From assembly GCA_030692055.1 (NCBI GenBank), contig JAUYCY010000033.1, forward strand, positions 1-45,856: DNA of 45,856 nucleotides, read 5' to 3'. Below, one piece after another: positions 15,799 through 22,987 of this stretch; position 1 is the first letter of the stretch; each line of letters starts with the position of its first letter. The position numbers and the translations under genes are program-made. The notes below the pieces were generated by a model. That model searched no databases and was not told the origin of the DNA. It saw only the letters and a program-made list of their open reading frames with translations. Source of the DNA: Candidatus Omnitrophota bacterium. GTDB taxonomy: Bacteria; Omnitrophota; Koll11; Duberdicusellales; 4484-171.

Positions 15799-17127
15799 AT
15801 GCGCAGTTTTACTTTAAAAAACAGGATTATTATTTTATTGACTGTATTCACTATAGTCAATATTGTGCTTTTTATTGCGGTGCAATTACCTTATCAGCTA
15901 AAAACAGCTAACAATTTGAGTAAATCCCGCGCCATCAACGTTGTTTCTTCTTTGGAGGATACATGGGATTTCGCTAATACCTGGGAAAAAATTATCAGTG
16001 TTTCCCTGCCTTTAGAAAAGAAACTTGCGGTGCTACAAAGAAAAATAAAATCACTAAAAAGCACTCAAGAAATTAGCGAGGCCTATATATTAGACAAAGA
16101 AGCAAAGATAGTTTTTTCTACCCAAGCGCCGTTAGCCAGTAGCCATGGCGATTTTCATGATATTAATATAATCGAGCGCTTAACTAAAGGCGAGTCTATA
16201 GGAAGAGAGATTTTCGTTGACCAACCAAAGCAGCTGCTTTTTATCTATGTTCCGCTTCAAATAGAGGGGCGCAGCGATTTTATAATAAGGTTATTTTTTT
16301 CGCTTAAAGATTTATGGTCTGCTTCCGGACAGGTATATCAGCCAGCTATTATTATTGGCGTATTGTTTATATTTGTGAATATTATTTTGGGCGTCTTTTT
16401 TTCACGCCTCATCATTGGGCCGATAAAAGTTTTTAATAATGCTGCAAGAGTTATTGCTTCCGGCCGCCTAGATTTAAGAGTAAGCATATTCACCAACGAC
16501 GAGCTGCAAGACCTTGCTAATACCTTTAATTTTATGGCACAGGAACTCGTAAAAATGAAAGAGCGCGCTGAAAACGCTAACCCTTTGACTAAGCTGCCCG
16601 GAAACATTATTATAATGGAAGAGGTAGAAAAACGTATAAAGGCAGCCAAAAAATTTACGGTAATTTACAGCGATCTGGATAACTTTAAATCTTTTAACGA
16701 TAAATATGGAATTCATCAGGGTGATGAGGCCATAAAAATGGCTGCCGAAATTTTTAAAGAGGCGGTTAAAAATAAAGGAGGAACAGGGGATTTTGTCGGC
16801 CACGAAGGAGGAGATGATTTTATTATCCTTACCACCCCCAGCCGCGCCGAAAACGTGGCTAATTACATAACAACCGAATTTGATAAAAGGGTACGCAGTC
16901 TTTATGGGAAAGAAGATTTGGATAAAGGTTATATTGTTGCTGTAGCGCGCGATGGCGCGATAAAGCAGTTTCCGATAATGACTATTTCATTAGCCGGGGT
17001 TACCAATGAAACGCGGCCTATAGATAGTTATGCGCAAGTAACTAATATTGCCGCAGAAGTTAAGAAGAAGGCCAAAAAAGAACAGCGGAGTTGTTTTATT
17101 TTAGATAAACGCAGCCCCGTTACTTAG
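15799..17127 (+). CDS. Membrane HAMP-GGDEF protein (putative diguanylate cyclase)
   Basis: A 442-residue protein: membrane helix 9-29, a ~150-residue periplasmic sensor region (dCACHE-like size, with EAYILDKEAKIVFST), membrane helix 182-205, a HAMP domain (~200-255) with the FTNDELQDLANTFNFM junction, then a GGDEF domain (262-435). SDLDNFKSFNDKYG carries the metal Asp residues, but the signature loop is GGDDF (337-341), with Asp in place of the usual catalytic Glu. It may make cyclic-di-GMP weakly or act as a receptor. The PilZ protein of the polysaccharide operon 3.7 kb downstream is a plausible target. Confidence 0.85.
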   Translation: MRSFTLKNRIIILLTVFTIVNIVLFIAVQLPYQLKTANNLSKSRAINVVSSLEDTWDFANTWEKIISVSLPLEKKLAVLQRKIKSLKSTQEISEAYILDKEAKIVFSTQAPLASSHGDFHDINIIERLTKGESIGREIFVDQPKQLLFIYVPLQIEGRSDFIIRLFFSLKDLWSASGQVYQPAIIIGVLFIFVNIILGVFFSRLIIGPIKVFNNAARVIASGRLDLRVSIFTNDELQDLANTFNFMAQELVKMKERAENANPLTKLPGNIIIMEEVEKRIKAAKKFTVIYSDLDNFKSFNDKYGIHQGDEAIKMAAEIFKEAVKNKGGTGDFVGHEGGDDFIILTTPSRAENVANYITTEFDKRVRSLYGKEDLDKGYIVAVARDGAIKQFPIMTISLAGVTNETRPIDSYAQVTNIAAEVKKKAKKEQRSCFILDKRSPVT

Positions 17128-17158
17128 CTAGCTATGATTTCGGGAAAAGGATTAACGC

Positions 17159-17455
17159 TTACTTTTTTTCTGCGGGGATTACTTCTTCTGTTTCTTCTTT
17201 TTGTGATTTCTCTTTTTCTTCCCCGGTAGCTTCTTTTTTCTTTTCCTCTATTTTAATAAAGGGAACTTGGGGAGGAGTAAGCGCAGCATCATCTAACCTA
17301 AATTTAGTTTGCTCATCAGCACTTGCCTGCTTTTCCTGGGAACTGGAAGTAGTAGAAACAGAAGTGACAGTAGAGTCGGATTGAGAAAATACACCTATAC
17401 TACTTAAAACAATCCCGCCAAAAAACATCAGTAGCGTTATGCTATATTTCCACAT
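17159..17455 (-). CDS. Small exported hypothetical protein, charged low-complexity tail
   Basis: 98 residues from ATG 17455, preceded by GAGGAGG. A signal-peptide-like N-terminus (MWKYSITLLMFFGGIVLSSIGVFSQ) is followed by a Ser/Thr-rich stretch and a Lys/Glu-rich tail (KKKEATGEEKEKSQKEE). I recognise no family. It is probably secreted or periplasmic. It converges with the GGDEF gene and is preceded by a ~250-nt structured leader with its own promoter, suggesting translational control. Confidence 0.6.
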   Translation of the reverse strand: MWKYSITLLMFFGGIVLSSIGVFSQSDSTVTSVSTTSSSQEKQASADEQTKFRLDDAALTPPQVPFIKIEEKKKEATGEEKEKSQKEETEEVIPAEKK

Positions 17456-17709
17456 ATTATACCTCCTCAATGAGCGCACAATTTATGGCAGCGTATGTCG
17501 CGAACATAAATTGTTTGCGCGAATTGAACCCCACACCCAGATAGCTTGGTGTGGTCAGTAAGCTCTTTAAGAAATAGAATAATAGACCTCGCGTCTTAAG
17601 GTGCTAAGATAAAGCGCTGGGTGTGGGGTTCAATTTGACTACACGATTTTCCTTACGCTTTTAGCTTGAAAAATCGTAAGTCTCATTTGACCTCCTTTCA
17701 TTAATCCCT
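17456..17709 (-). promoter_or_regulatory. Structured 5' leader, family L copy 1
   Basis: Read on the minus strand: a leader peptide ORF (17686-17639), a long-range stem GAACCCCACACCCAG...CTGGGTGTGGGGTTC (arms near 17616-17635 and 17522-17540), then a second stem ACAATTTATG...CATAAATTGT with TTCGCGACATACG in its loop, then GAGGAGG and the ATG at 17455. The same order occurs at 28485-28673 with different first-stem sequence. No T-run follows either stem, so control of translation is more likely than termination. Confidence 0.65.
17639..17686 (-). CDS. Candidate leader peptide MRLTIFQAKSVRKIV
   Basis: A 15-residue ORF with an excellent ribosome-binding site (AAAGGAGG, four bases before the ATG), about 25 nt after the predicted transcription start. 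Its first ten residues match the ORF at 28485-28541 (M-K/R-L-x-x-F-Q-A-K-S). The same DNA can also fold (ACGATTTT...AAAATCGT), so conservation may reflect RNA structure rather than peptide. Confidence 0.5.
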   Translation of the reverse strand: MRLTIFQAKSVRKIV

Positions 17710-17715
17710 GATTAA

Positions 17716-17744
17716 AGGATAACATATAATTTTTGCTTTGTCAA
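17716..17744 (-). promoter_or_regulatory. Promoter of the family L leader copy 1
   Basis: On the minus strand TTGACA (17739-17744), a 17-bp spacer and TATCCT (17716-17721) with an extended TG motif (TGT before TATCCT). It predicts a start near 17709, giving a 5' untranslated region of about 250 nt before the gene at 17455. Confidence 0.7.
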
Positions 17745-18394
17745 TATTGCATAACTAATTGGTTTGCAATAAGTTACAAATCAACAACCTCGGCTTAATC
17801 CCTCGACTTCCTATATTCGCTTCCCTCGATACTTCCTGCGGTCGCTTGAGACAAGAAGCCGAAGTTTACCCCGTTAGTGAAAATAAAGAAACTGACGGTG
17901 GTTTAATGCCACCGTCGGCGCATACCGTTAGAGAACGTAGTCCTCTAACGGGGTTTATCATAAAGGTTGATACTCTAGCGCCGCCCGAACAATCCCTGCC
18001 TATCCTGTCCGTCCCTACCAGTCTGGCAGGCTGGCGGCAGGCGCGCCACCCTTCGCTATTTTGAAAGTAAACTCACAGAAATAGGCTTCGGGTGGTAAGT
18101 TACACATGAACCTGCTTTAGTCTCCGAAGCACTGCATCTATGGATATTCTTCGTTGGTGCGTAGGAGACCAGGCGCGTCACCAATGGCGTGAATTATTGC
18201 CCCGCCGAACGTATTAAAAATACGAAGCTTTCCCATTTTTTGTGCAATTTTTTATTTTAACGTCTTTAAATACTGTAAGTTACAGAAAATTAGCGATATA
18301 TTTTTTAGGAAAGCTTCTGATTCCAGCGATTAGATAGAGATTACAGAGATTTAAAACATATGAAAATTAATAAAAATCACCGTAATCTTCTCAT
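17745..18394. other. Gene-free stretch with nested hairpin
   Basis: No convincing gene; the 101-residue plus-strand frame here is palindromic and repeat-rich with no family similarity. The clear structure is at 17869-17953: CCCCGTTAG...CTAACGGGG enclosing a perfect inner hairpin GACGGTGG-tttaatg-CCACCGTC (17894-17916). No tRNA, tmRNA, SRP or RNase P signature was seen. GGCAGGCTGGCGGCAGGCGCG near 18025 is a common short repeat. Confidence 0.5.
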
Positions 18395-18494
18395 AATCTG
18401 TGTAATCAATCCTTCGATTACACTCAGGATTGACCCTGAGTTTATCGAATGGGTCAAGTTCTTTCCATACTTGCACAAAATTCGGGAAAGAACT
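18395..18494 (+). repeat. Repeat family C, copy 2
   Basis: Same three tandem hairpins as 1484-1581 (CAATCC/GGATTG, GACCC/GGGTC, AGTTCTTTCC/GGGAAAGAACT), with small changes in loops such as TGAGTTTATCGAAT versus TGAGCTTGTCGAAT. Confidence 0.75.
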
Positions 18495-18580
18495 TAAAAT
18501 TCCCCTCTACTACATTAAGTGTTCGGCTTTGACAACCAGAGCTTAGCTTTCAGGAGGCATGGGCTAGAACTCAAAATACA

Positions 18581-18746
18581 ATGAAGCCTTCCATAGCTCC
18601 TCGGGTAAAGCCCGAGGTTTCAGCATGGTTAATACTGAGCGGAGCACCATATAATCCGCCCCGATATGTCGGGGCGGATTATTGAGCACCTTAATACGAT
18701 ATTAAGCGAAATCCCGACATCATCGGGAAGCGCCGTGAATGTATAA
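18581..18746 (+). repeat. Repeat family E, copy 2
   Basis: Matches 5161-5429 block by block (ATGAAGCCTTCCATAGCT, CCCGAGGTTTCAGCATGG, ATATAATCCGC, GCGCCGTGAATGTATAAA), with a different but still perfectly paired central stem CCGCCCCGA-tatg-TCGGGGCGG and a second hairpin CTCGGG-taaag-CCCGAG. Confidence 0.7.
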
Positions 18747-18762
18747 AGAATAGAGGACAAGG

Positions 18763-18911
18763 TTTATTCTCTCTCGGCGAATACCCCGTGGCTTACCACG
18801 GGGATGAAGCCGAAATCGTAAACGTAGTTGACCTCATTCCAAGGCAATGAATGAACCAGTGATAATATTAGCATAGAACATACTCCGCGGCTTGCCGCGG
18901 AGACTGGTTGA
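18763..18911 (-). repeat. Repeat family A, copy 3 (inverted)
   Basis: Reverse complement of copy 1 with two observed differences in ~140 bp, including both GC-rich hairpins and the GAGAGAGAATAA end. At this near-identity the copies must have duplicated or converted recently. The flank ATCAACCAGTCTCC is also shared with copy 2. Confidence 0.85.
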
Positions 18912-19065
18912 TCGGTTATTTTGTTTCGTCTTACCTCCCAACTTATTTAGAAATAATGGCTATCGCTATCAAATTTCATAAAAACTACCGTTAAGCGGCC
19001 CAACCGGCTGGTGGGTACTGTACGCCGTAAATTGTTGCCAATAACCTACAAATTTTCCAGATTTA

Positions 19066-19093
19066 TTGACACCATATAAAACTATGTTATACT
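19066..19093 (+). promoter_or_regulatory. Promoter of the exopolysaccharide operon
   Basis: TTGACA (19066-19071), a 16-bp spacer and TATACT (19088-19093) with extended TG. Only seven bases separate the -10 box from the GTG at 19101, so the mRNA probably starts at or within a base or two of the start codon. Confidence 0.75.
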
Positions 19094-19100
19094 AAAAACA

Positions 19101-20846
19101 GTGAATAAAAAGATAATTTTTAAATATTTCCTGCCTTTAATTGGTGGATTCATAGCTGTGATTCTACTTCTTTGGTTATACAACTATTATCTTTTGGACA
19201 TTTCTTTGGCAAACTTAACATTTACTTTGAAAAACTTAGAAGAGCAAAAAGATTTAGAAGACATAAAAAAAGTAGCCGATACGTTAAACGATACATTCTT
19301 AAGGGAAATAACTAAAGAAGATTTTGATTTGGCTTTAGCCCTTAAGTTAGAAATGTCCGCACAAGTGTTGAAAGAGGTGCCTCAGAAAGACCAAGAACAA
19401 ACCCAAAGATTTATTTCGAAATTAGACTCCGCTAGCAATATAGAGTTCGCTGCAGCTATTGCTTCAGGGGCTTCACGCCAAACCCAGGCCAAAGATATAA
19501 TGCGTTTTATCCAAGACGCCATAAGAATTAAGCTAAATGCGGAAAAAAAGCACCCCTTTATCGCAAAAATGGACGCAATAGTAGCCTCTATTTTCCCGGG
19601 AGAGCGAAAAGATGATGTTAACGGTTTACGAAATAACATAAAAATGATAGAGCGTAATTTATCCGCATATAAGGGAGAAAAACTGCAGGAAAAATATTTA
19701 GAGATCGCCAAACTATATTTACTGGCGAAAGATTGGCAAAATGCCCAAATTTTTATCAATAACTCTTTAGACGTAGACCCGCAAAGCCAAATCGCCCTAA
19801 AAGCACAGTTTTTCTTGGGAATTCTTTATAAAGCCAAAGGAGATTTTAAGCAAGCAAGCCTTGTATTTAAGAAAATAAAAGAAGCTTTTCCAAAAAAAAT
19901 GGGGTTATTTTCTGCATATCAGGAGGCAGATTGTTTATATAAAGCAGGGGAAGCAAAAGAAGCCACGGCTTTGCTTGAGGAAATTTTCAATAATAATCAA
20001 TCTTCAGAAATCGGAGAACTTTCACAATTTCGCGCTGCTTATACCTATCTATATGATTTAGAAGATATGGCAAAAGCAAAAGAGGCATTTGCTAAATTGG
20101 CAAAACAAACTTCTGTTACCGCAATTGTGCCCTATATTGAACATAAAATGAATCCTGATATAGCCAGGCACTATTGCGAAAAGGGATTTAGACTGATAGA
20201 AGAAGGCTATAAGTTTTCTTCTCTTGAGAAATATAAAGATTCTTTTGGGCAGTTTGATTTAGCGTTAAATATCATTCCTAATTATGGTGTCGCCCAGATA
20301 GGTAAAGCCCTGGCATTCTGTTTTTTAGGCGAGCCGGATAAGGCTTTGGATCTGGGCAGGAAAGCAAAAAAAACTTCCTTTCAAGATGCTGAAGTTTTAG
20401 CAAATTTAGGGTTTATCTACTATACTTTGGGGATGAATGATAAGGCCATTGCTGAATTCGAGGAGGCACTCAAAGTAAAACCCAACTCTGACATCCTGCA
20501 TTATAATTTAGGCACGCTTTATGCGTTAAAGCAAGATTACCAAAAAGCCCGTTGGCGCTTTAGTTCCGCGATAACGCTTAATCCTGTCTATGCTTATGCC
20601 TATAACAATTTAGGATATGTGCTTTGGGCAATAGGAGAATATAGCGAGGCAAAGGACAAATTTCAGAGAGCCGTTGCCTTAGAGCCAGATTATATCGATG
20701 CTCATTATAACTTAGGTGCTGTTTTCTGTGTTTTAGGCAATTACGAAGAGGCGCGAAAAGAATTTGGACATGTAGAAAAGCTCCAGCCAAAATTTAGGGA
20801 AACACAGCGGTTTTTAATGCAGATTAAAAATAAAATAGGCTATTGA
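19101..20846 (+). CDS. Membrane-anchored TPR protein of the exopolysaccharide operon
   Basis: A 581-residue protein starting with GTG and no ribosome-binding site (see promoter). One N-terminal membrane helix (residues ~7-27) anchors a long, probably periplasmic helical domain. The second half holds TPR repeats (ILYKAKGDFKQASLVFKKIKEAFP; AKAYNNLGYVLWAIGEYSEA-type; HYNLGAVFCVLGNYEEARKEF). TPR proteins of this kind scaffold exopolysaccharide assembly and export (AlgK/PelB/EpsB-like roles), inferred from position at the head of the operon. Five bases separate it from the PilZ gene. Confidence 0.75.
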   Translation: MNKKIIFKYFLPLIGGFIAVILLLWLYNYYLLDISLANLTFTLKNLEEQKDLEDIKKVADTLNDTFLREITKEDFDLALALKLEMSAQVLKEVPQKDQEQTQRFISKLDSASNIEFAAAIASGASRQTQAKDIMRFIQDAIRIKLNAEKKHPFIAKMDAIVASIFPGERKDDVNGLRNNIKMIERNLSAYKGEKLQEKYLEIAKLYLLAKDWQNAQIFINNSLDVDPQSQIALKAQFFLGILYKAKGDFKQASLVFKKIKEAFPKKMGLFSAYQEADCLYKAGEAKEATALLEEIFNNNQSSEIGELSQFRAAYTYLYDLEDMAKAKEAFAKLAKQTSVTAIVPYIEHKMNPDIARHYCEKGFRLIEEGYKFSSLEKYKDSFGQFDLALNIIPNYGVAQIGKALAFCFLGEPDKALDLGRKAKKTSFQDAEVLANLGFIYYTLGMNDKAIAEFEEALKVKPNSDILHYNLGTLYALKQDYQKARWRFSSAITLNPVYAYAYNNLGYVLWAIGEYSEAKDKFQRAVALEPDYIDAHYNLGAVFCVLGNYEEARKEFGHVEKLQPKFRETQRFLMQIKNKIGY

Positions 20847-20852
20847 TTATAA

Positions 20853-21395
20853 ATGGTTAGAAAAGACAAAAGAAAATTTCAGAGGTTACCAGTTCATCAC
20901 CTCTTAAAATATAGAGTGGTAGGCAAGGAAAACATGCAAGGTGTGCTTTCTTTTGTGCGTAATATCAGCGCAGGAGGCGTTCTTTTCCATTCGCAGGAAG
21001 CCATACCGAAAGATAGTGTTATAGAATTAGAAGTTGCGATAAATTTTCCTTCGTCTTCAGAGCCCCTCAAGGTAATTGCCAAAATATTGAGGTCGCAGCC
21101 GTTACGAAAAATAGGAGGATACGACGTTGCTATAGAGTTTATTAACGTAGATGCTGCCACTCGCGATTTTATAAACAAAAAGATTTTGAATGTCTACGAA
21201 AAAGTAAAAGGAGGTGGAACAATGAAGAAGATATCAGTAGCCTGTATTGTTTTGGCGGTTATAGTTTTCGTACTTGCGGTGATTGCTAGACTAAAACTAG
21301 GCGTCGATATTCACTTAAGGCCGATTATGTTACTAAGTGTTGCCAACACATGTTTACTCTTTTCGGTAGCACTAAGTTTATTAAAAAATAGGTAG
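20853..21395 (+). CDS. PilZ-domain protein fused in frame to a two-helix membrane segment
   Basis: A 180-residue ORF. Residues 1-118 are a PilZ domain with the cyclic-di-GMP motif RKFQR (R7-R11, RxxxR) and NISAGG (37-42, the D/NxSxxG motif). From M124 the protein is a separate-looking two-helix membrane segment (MKKISVACIVLAVIVFVLAV, then a second helix ending LLKNR). AAGGAGG lies seven bases before that internal ATG (21222), so the tail could also be translated alone as a 57-residue membrane protein. There is no stop between the parts. It may tether a cyclic-di-GMP sensor to the membrane beside the Wza/Wzc machinery. Confidence 0.8.
   Translation: MVRKDKRKFQRLPVHHLLKYRVVGKENMQGVLSFVRNISAGGVLFHSQEAIPKDSVIELEVAINFPSSSEPLKVIAKILRSQPLRKIGGYDVAIEFINVDAATRDFINKKILNVYEKVKGGGTMKKISVACIVLAVIVFVLAVIARLKLGVDIHLRPIMLLSVANTCLLFSVALSLLKNR
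21208..21224 (+). promoter_or_regulatory. Internal ribosome-binding site and start codon within the PilZ ORF
   Basis: AAGGAGG (21208-21214), seven bases, then ATG 21222, in frame with the PilZ ORF. The site encodes the KGGGT linker. Its strength exceeds that of the PilZ start itself at 20853. Confidence 0.6.
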
Positions 21396-21405
21396 ATATT
21401 TTTTA

Positions 21406-21524
21406 TGGTATAGGAAAGTATAAGACCCTTCCTTTAAAGGTATAGGAAGGTCTGCTTCCCTGGATAAAACTTTCCTAACCACTGAAAATAACCTAAATAG
21501 TTATTACCGAAGGTAATTTTCTTG
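21406..21524 (+). repeat. Repeat family D, copy 2 (upstream of outer-membrane barrel gene)
   Basis: Starts TGGTATAGGAAAGTATA like copy 1 and ends with the identical 48-nt block (21477-21524). The ~31-nt hairpin module here (AGACCCTTCC...GGAAGGTCT, about 21423-21453) is the exact reverse complement of the module in copy 1, and it lies inside rather than outside the GGAAAGT/ACTTTCC stem. The copy ends 94 bases before the TTG at 21619. Confidence 0.75.
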
Positions 21525-21618
21525 AGAATAGTTTTTTGCGCGGGTTATTTTTATAAAACCTTACCTTAGAGCAGGGGGGTAGTTTTTTGATTTTAGCATA
21601 GGGAGGTAAAAAATAAAT

Positions 21619-22983
21619 TTGAAAGTATCTTTAATTCTATGCGGCGCATTATTATTTTCTTTTACTTCTTACGCAGCCGTTCCCCGTAAGGAACTGATTT
21701 CTTATACCTTGGATTACTATGCCAGCGGAGGGAAAATAGAGGAAGTGGATCAGGACGCAGAAGCAAGAGTTCAAAAACAAGAACAAGATAAAACTATTGA
21801 AACGCAGGCTGAAGAGAGAAATGCGGCAGAGGGCAAAGAGATAAAGAAAGAGGGGGCCGTCGGAATTGAGGGGGAAGAAATAAAAAAAGAAGGAAAATGG
21901 AGTAACAGAGTAAAGGTTTTCTTAAAAAACGTTCATCCTTACGCAAAAGTAAAGGCCCAATATGACGATAATGTATATTTGATACGTTCCGATGAAGTAG
22001 AAGATTTTGTTACCACCATTGATGCAGGTTTATTGCTGCAGAGTAAACTCAGTAAGAATAAAATACAAGTATTTTTAGATGGCGGAGAAGAAATTACTAG
22101 ATATGCCTCTCAAACCAAAAATAATATAAGTCATCCTTACGCGAGGGGCTTGATGAACTGGAATTTAGGTAAGGTGGGACTTGCTTTTACAGGCGGTGTA
22201 GATAAAAACCACACCCCAGCCAGCCTCGCTGAGGATATTGAAGAAAAGGTATTTATTACAAACTGGGTGTATAATTATGGCTCAAGTTTTAAATTTAATT
22301 TGCGGCGCTTTGAAAGCGAATTACAATATAACCATCGCGGTTATTCATATATCGGTGAAGAAAATACCCCATCTAATAATAACCGCGATATTTTAGCCAT
22401 TAGAAACTCTTTCAAGATTTTTTCTAAGACAAAAGTTTTTTTGGAATATGCGCATGGTTGGCTTGATTATTTTAAAGATAAAGATAGCAGTTTGAATTAC
22501 GATAGATATTGGATAGGCCTAGACGGCACTTTTTTAAGAAAATTAAGCGGTGAAGTAAAATATGGTTATGTGGCCTCTAACCCAAAAATTGGAAAACATC
22601 AGCATGGTAGTAATATGAGTATGAAATTGAATTATAAACCTTCCCGCCGCCTGGGTTTTTATACGGAAGTATTTAAAGGCTTTGGAGATTCCGGTCTAAT
22701 GAATGACACTATAAACAAAACTAGAGGTGTTAGGCTCGGAGCAAGCTACTTGCCACTCTCCAATAGAAGGCTACGCTTGCAAACTAGCGTTTCTTATAAA
22801 GAACAGGATTTGGATCCTGATCTGCGGAATAAATATTTCACGTTTAATTTTATTCCGGAATATAAACTGACAAAATGGCTTTCAGCCGGGCTAAATTATC
22901 AGTATAGTGAGAGGAAATCAAGCGATAAATTAATCGAATACATAGACAATAGCGTGGCTTTAACTTTGAATTCAGAGTTCTAA
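21619..22983 (+). CDS. Outer-membrane beta-barrel protein of exopolysaccharide locus
   Basis: A 454-residue protein starting with TTG; GGAGGT lies eleven bases upstream. A signal peptide (MKVSLILCGALLFSFTSYAA) is followed by a Glu/Lys-rich linker (residues ~40-95), then a barrel domain of alternating amphipathic strands (VHPYAKVKAQYDDNVYL... to SVALTLNSEF) ending in the C-terminal Phe expected for BAM-assembled barrels. This resembles BBP2_2/EpsL-type proteins found with exopolysaccharide operons. It sits directly before the Wza-like gene (four-base gap), so an export role is likely. Confidence 0.75.
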   Translation: MKVSLILCGALLFSFTSYAAVPRKELISYTLDYYASGGKIEEVDQDAEARVQKQEQDKTIETQAEERNAAEGKEIKKEGAVGIEGEEIKKEGKWSNRVKVFLKNVHPYAKVKAQYDDNVYLIRSDEVEDFVTTIDAGLLLQSKLSKNKIQVFLDGGEEITRYASQTKNNISHPYARGLMNWNLGKVGLAFTGGVDKNHTPASLAEDIEEKVFITNWVYNYGSSFKFNLRRFESELQYNHRGYSYIGEENTPSNNNRDILAIRNSFKIFSKTKVFLEYAHGWLDYFKDKDSSLNYDRYWIGLDGTFLRKLSGEVKYGYVASNPKIGKHQHGSNMSMKLNYKPSRRLGFYTEVFKGFGDSGLMNDTINKTRGVRLGASYLPLSNRRLRLQTSVSYKEQDLDPDLRNKYFTFNFIPEYKLTKWLSAGLNYQYSERKSSDKLIEYIDNSVALTLNSEF

Positions 22984-22987
22984 CCAA

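Noticed and set aside
17759..18064. A 101-residue plus-strand reading frame in the repeat stack
   Set aside because: Composition is driven by palindromes, no ribosome-binding site, no domain pattern; overlaps a clear nested hairpin.
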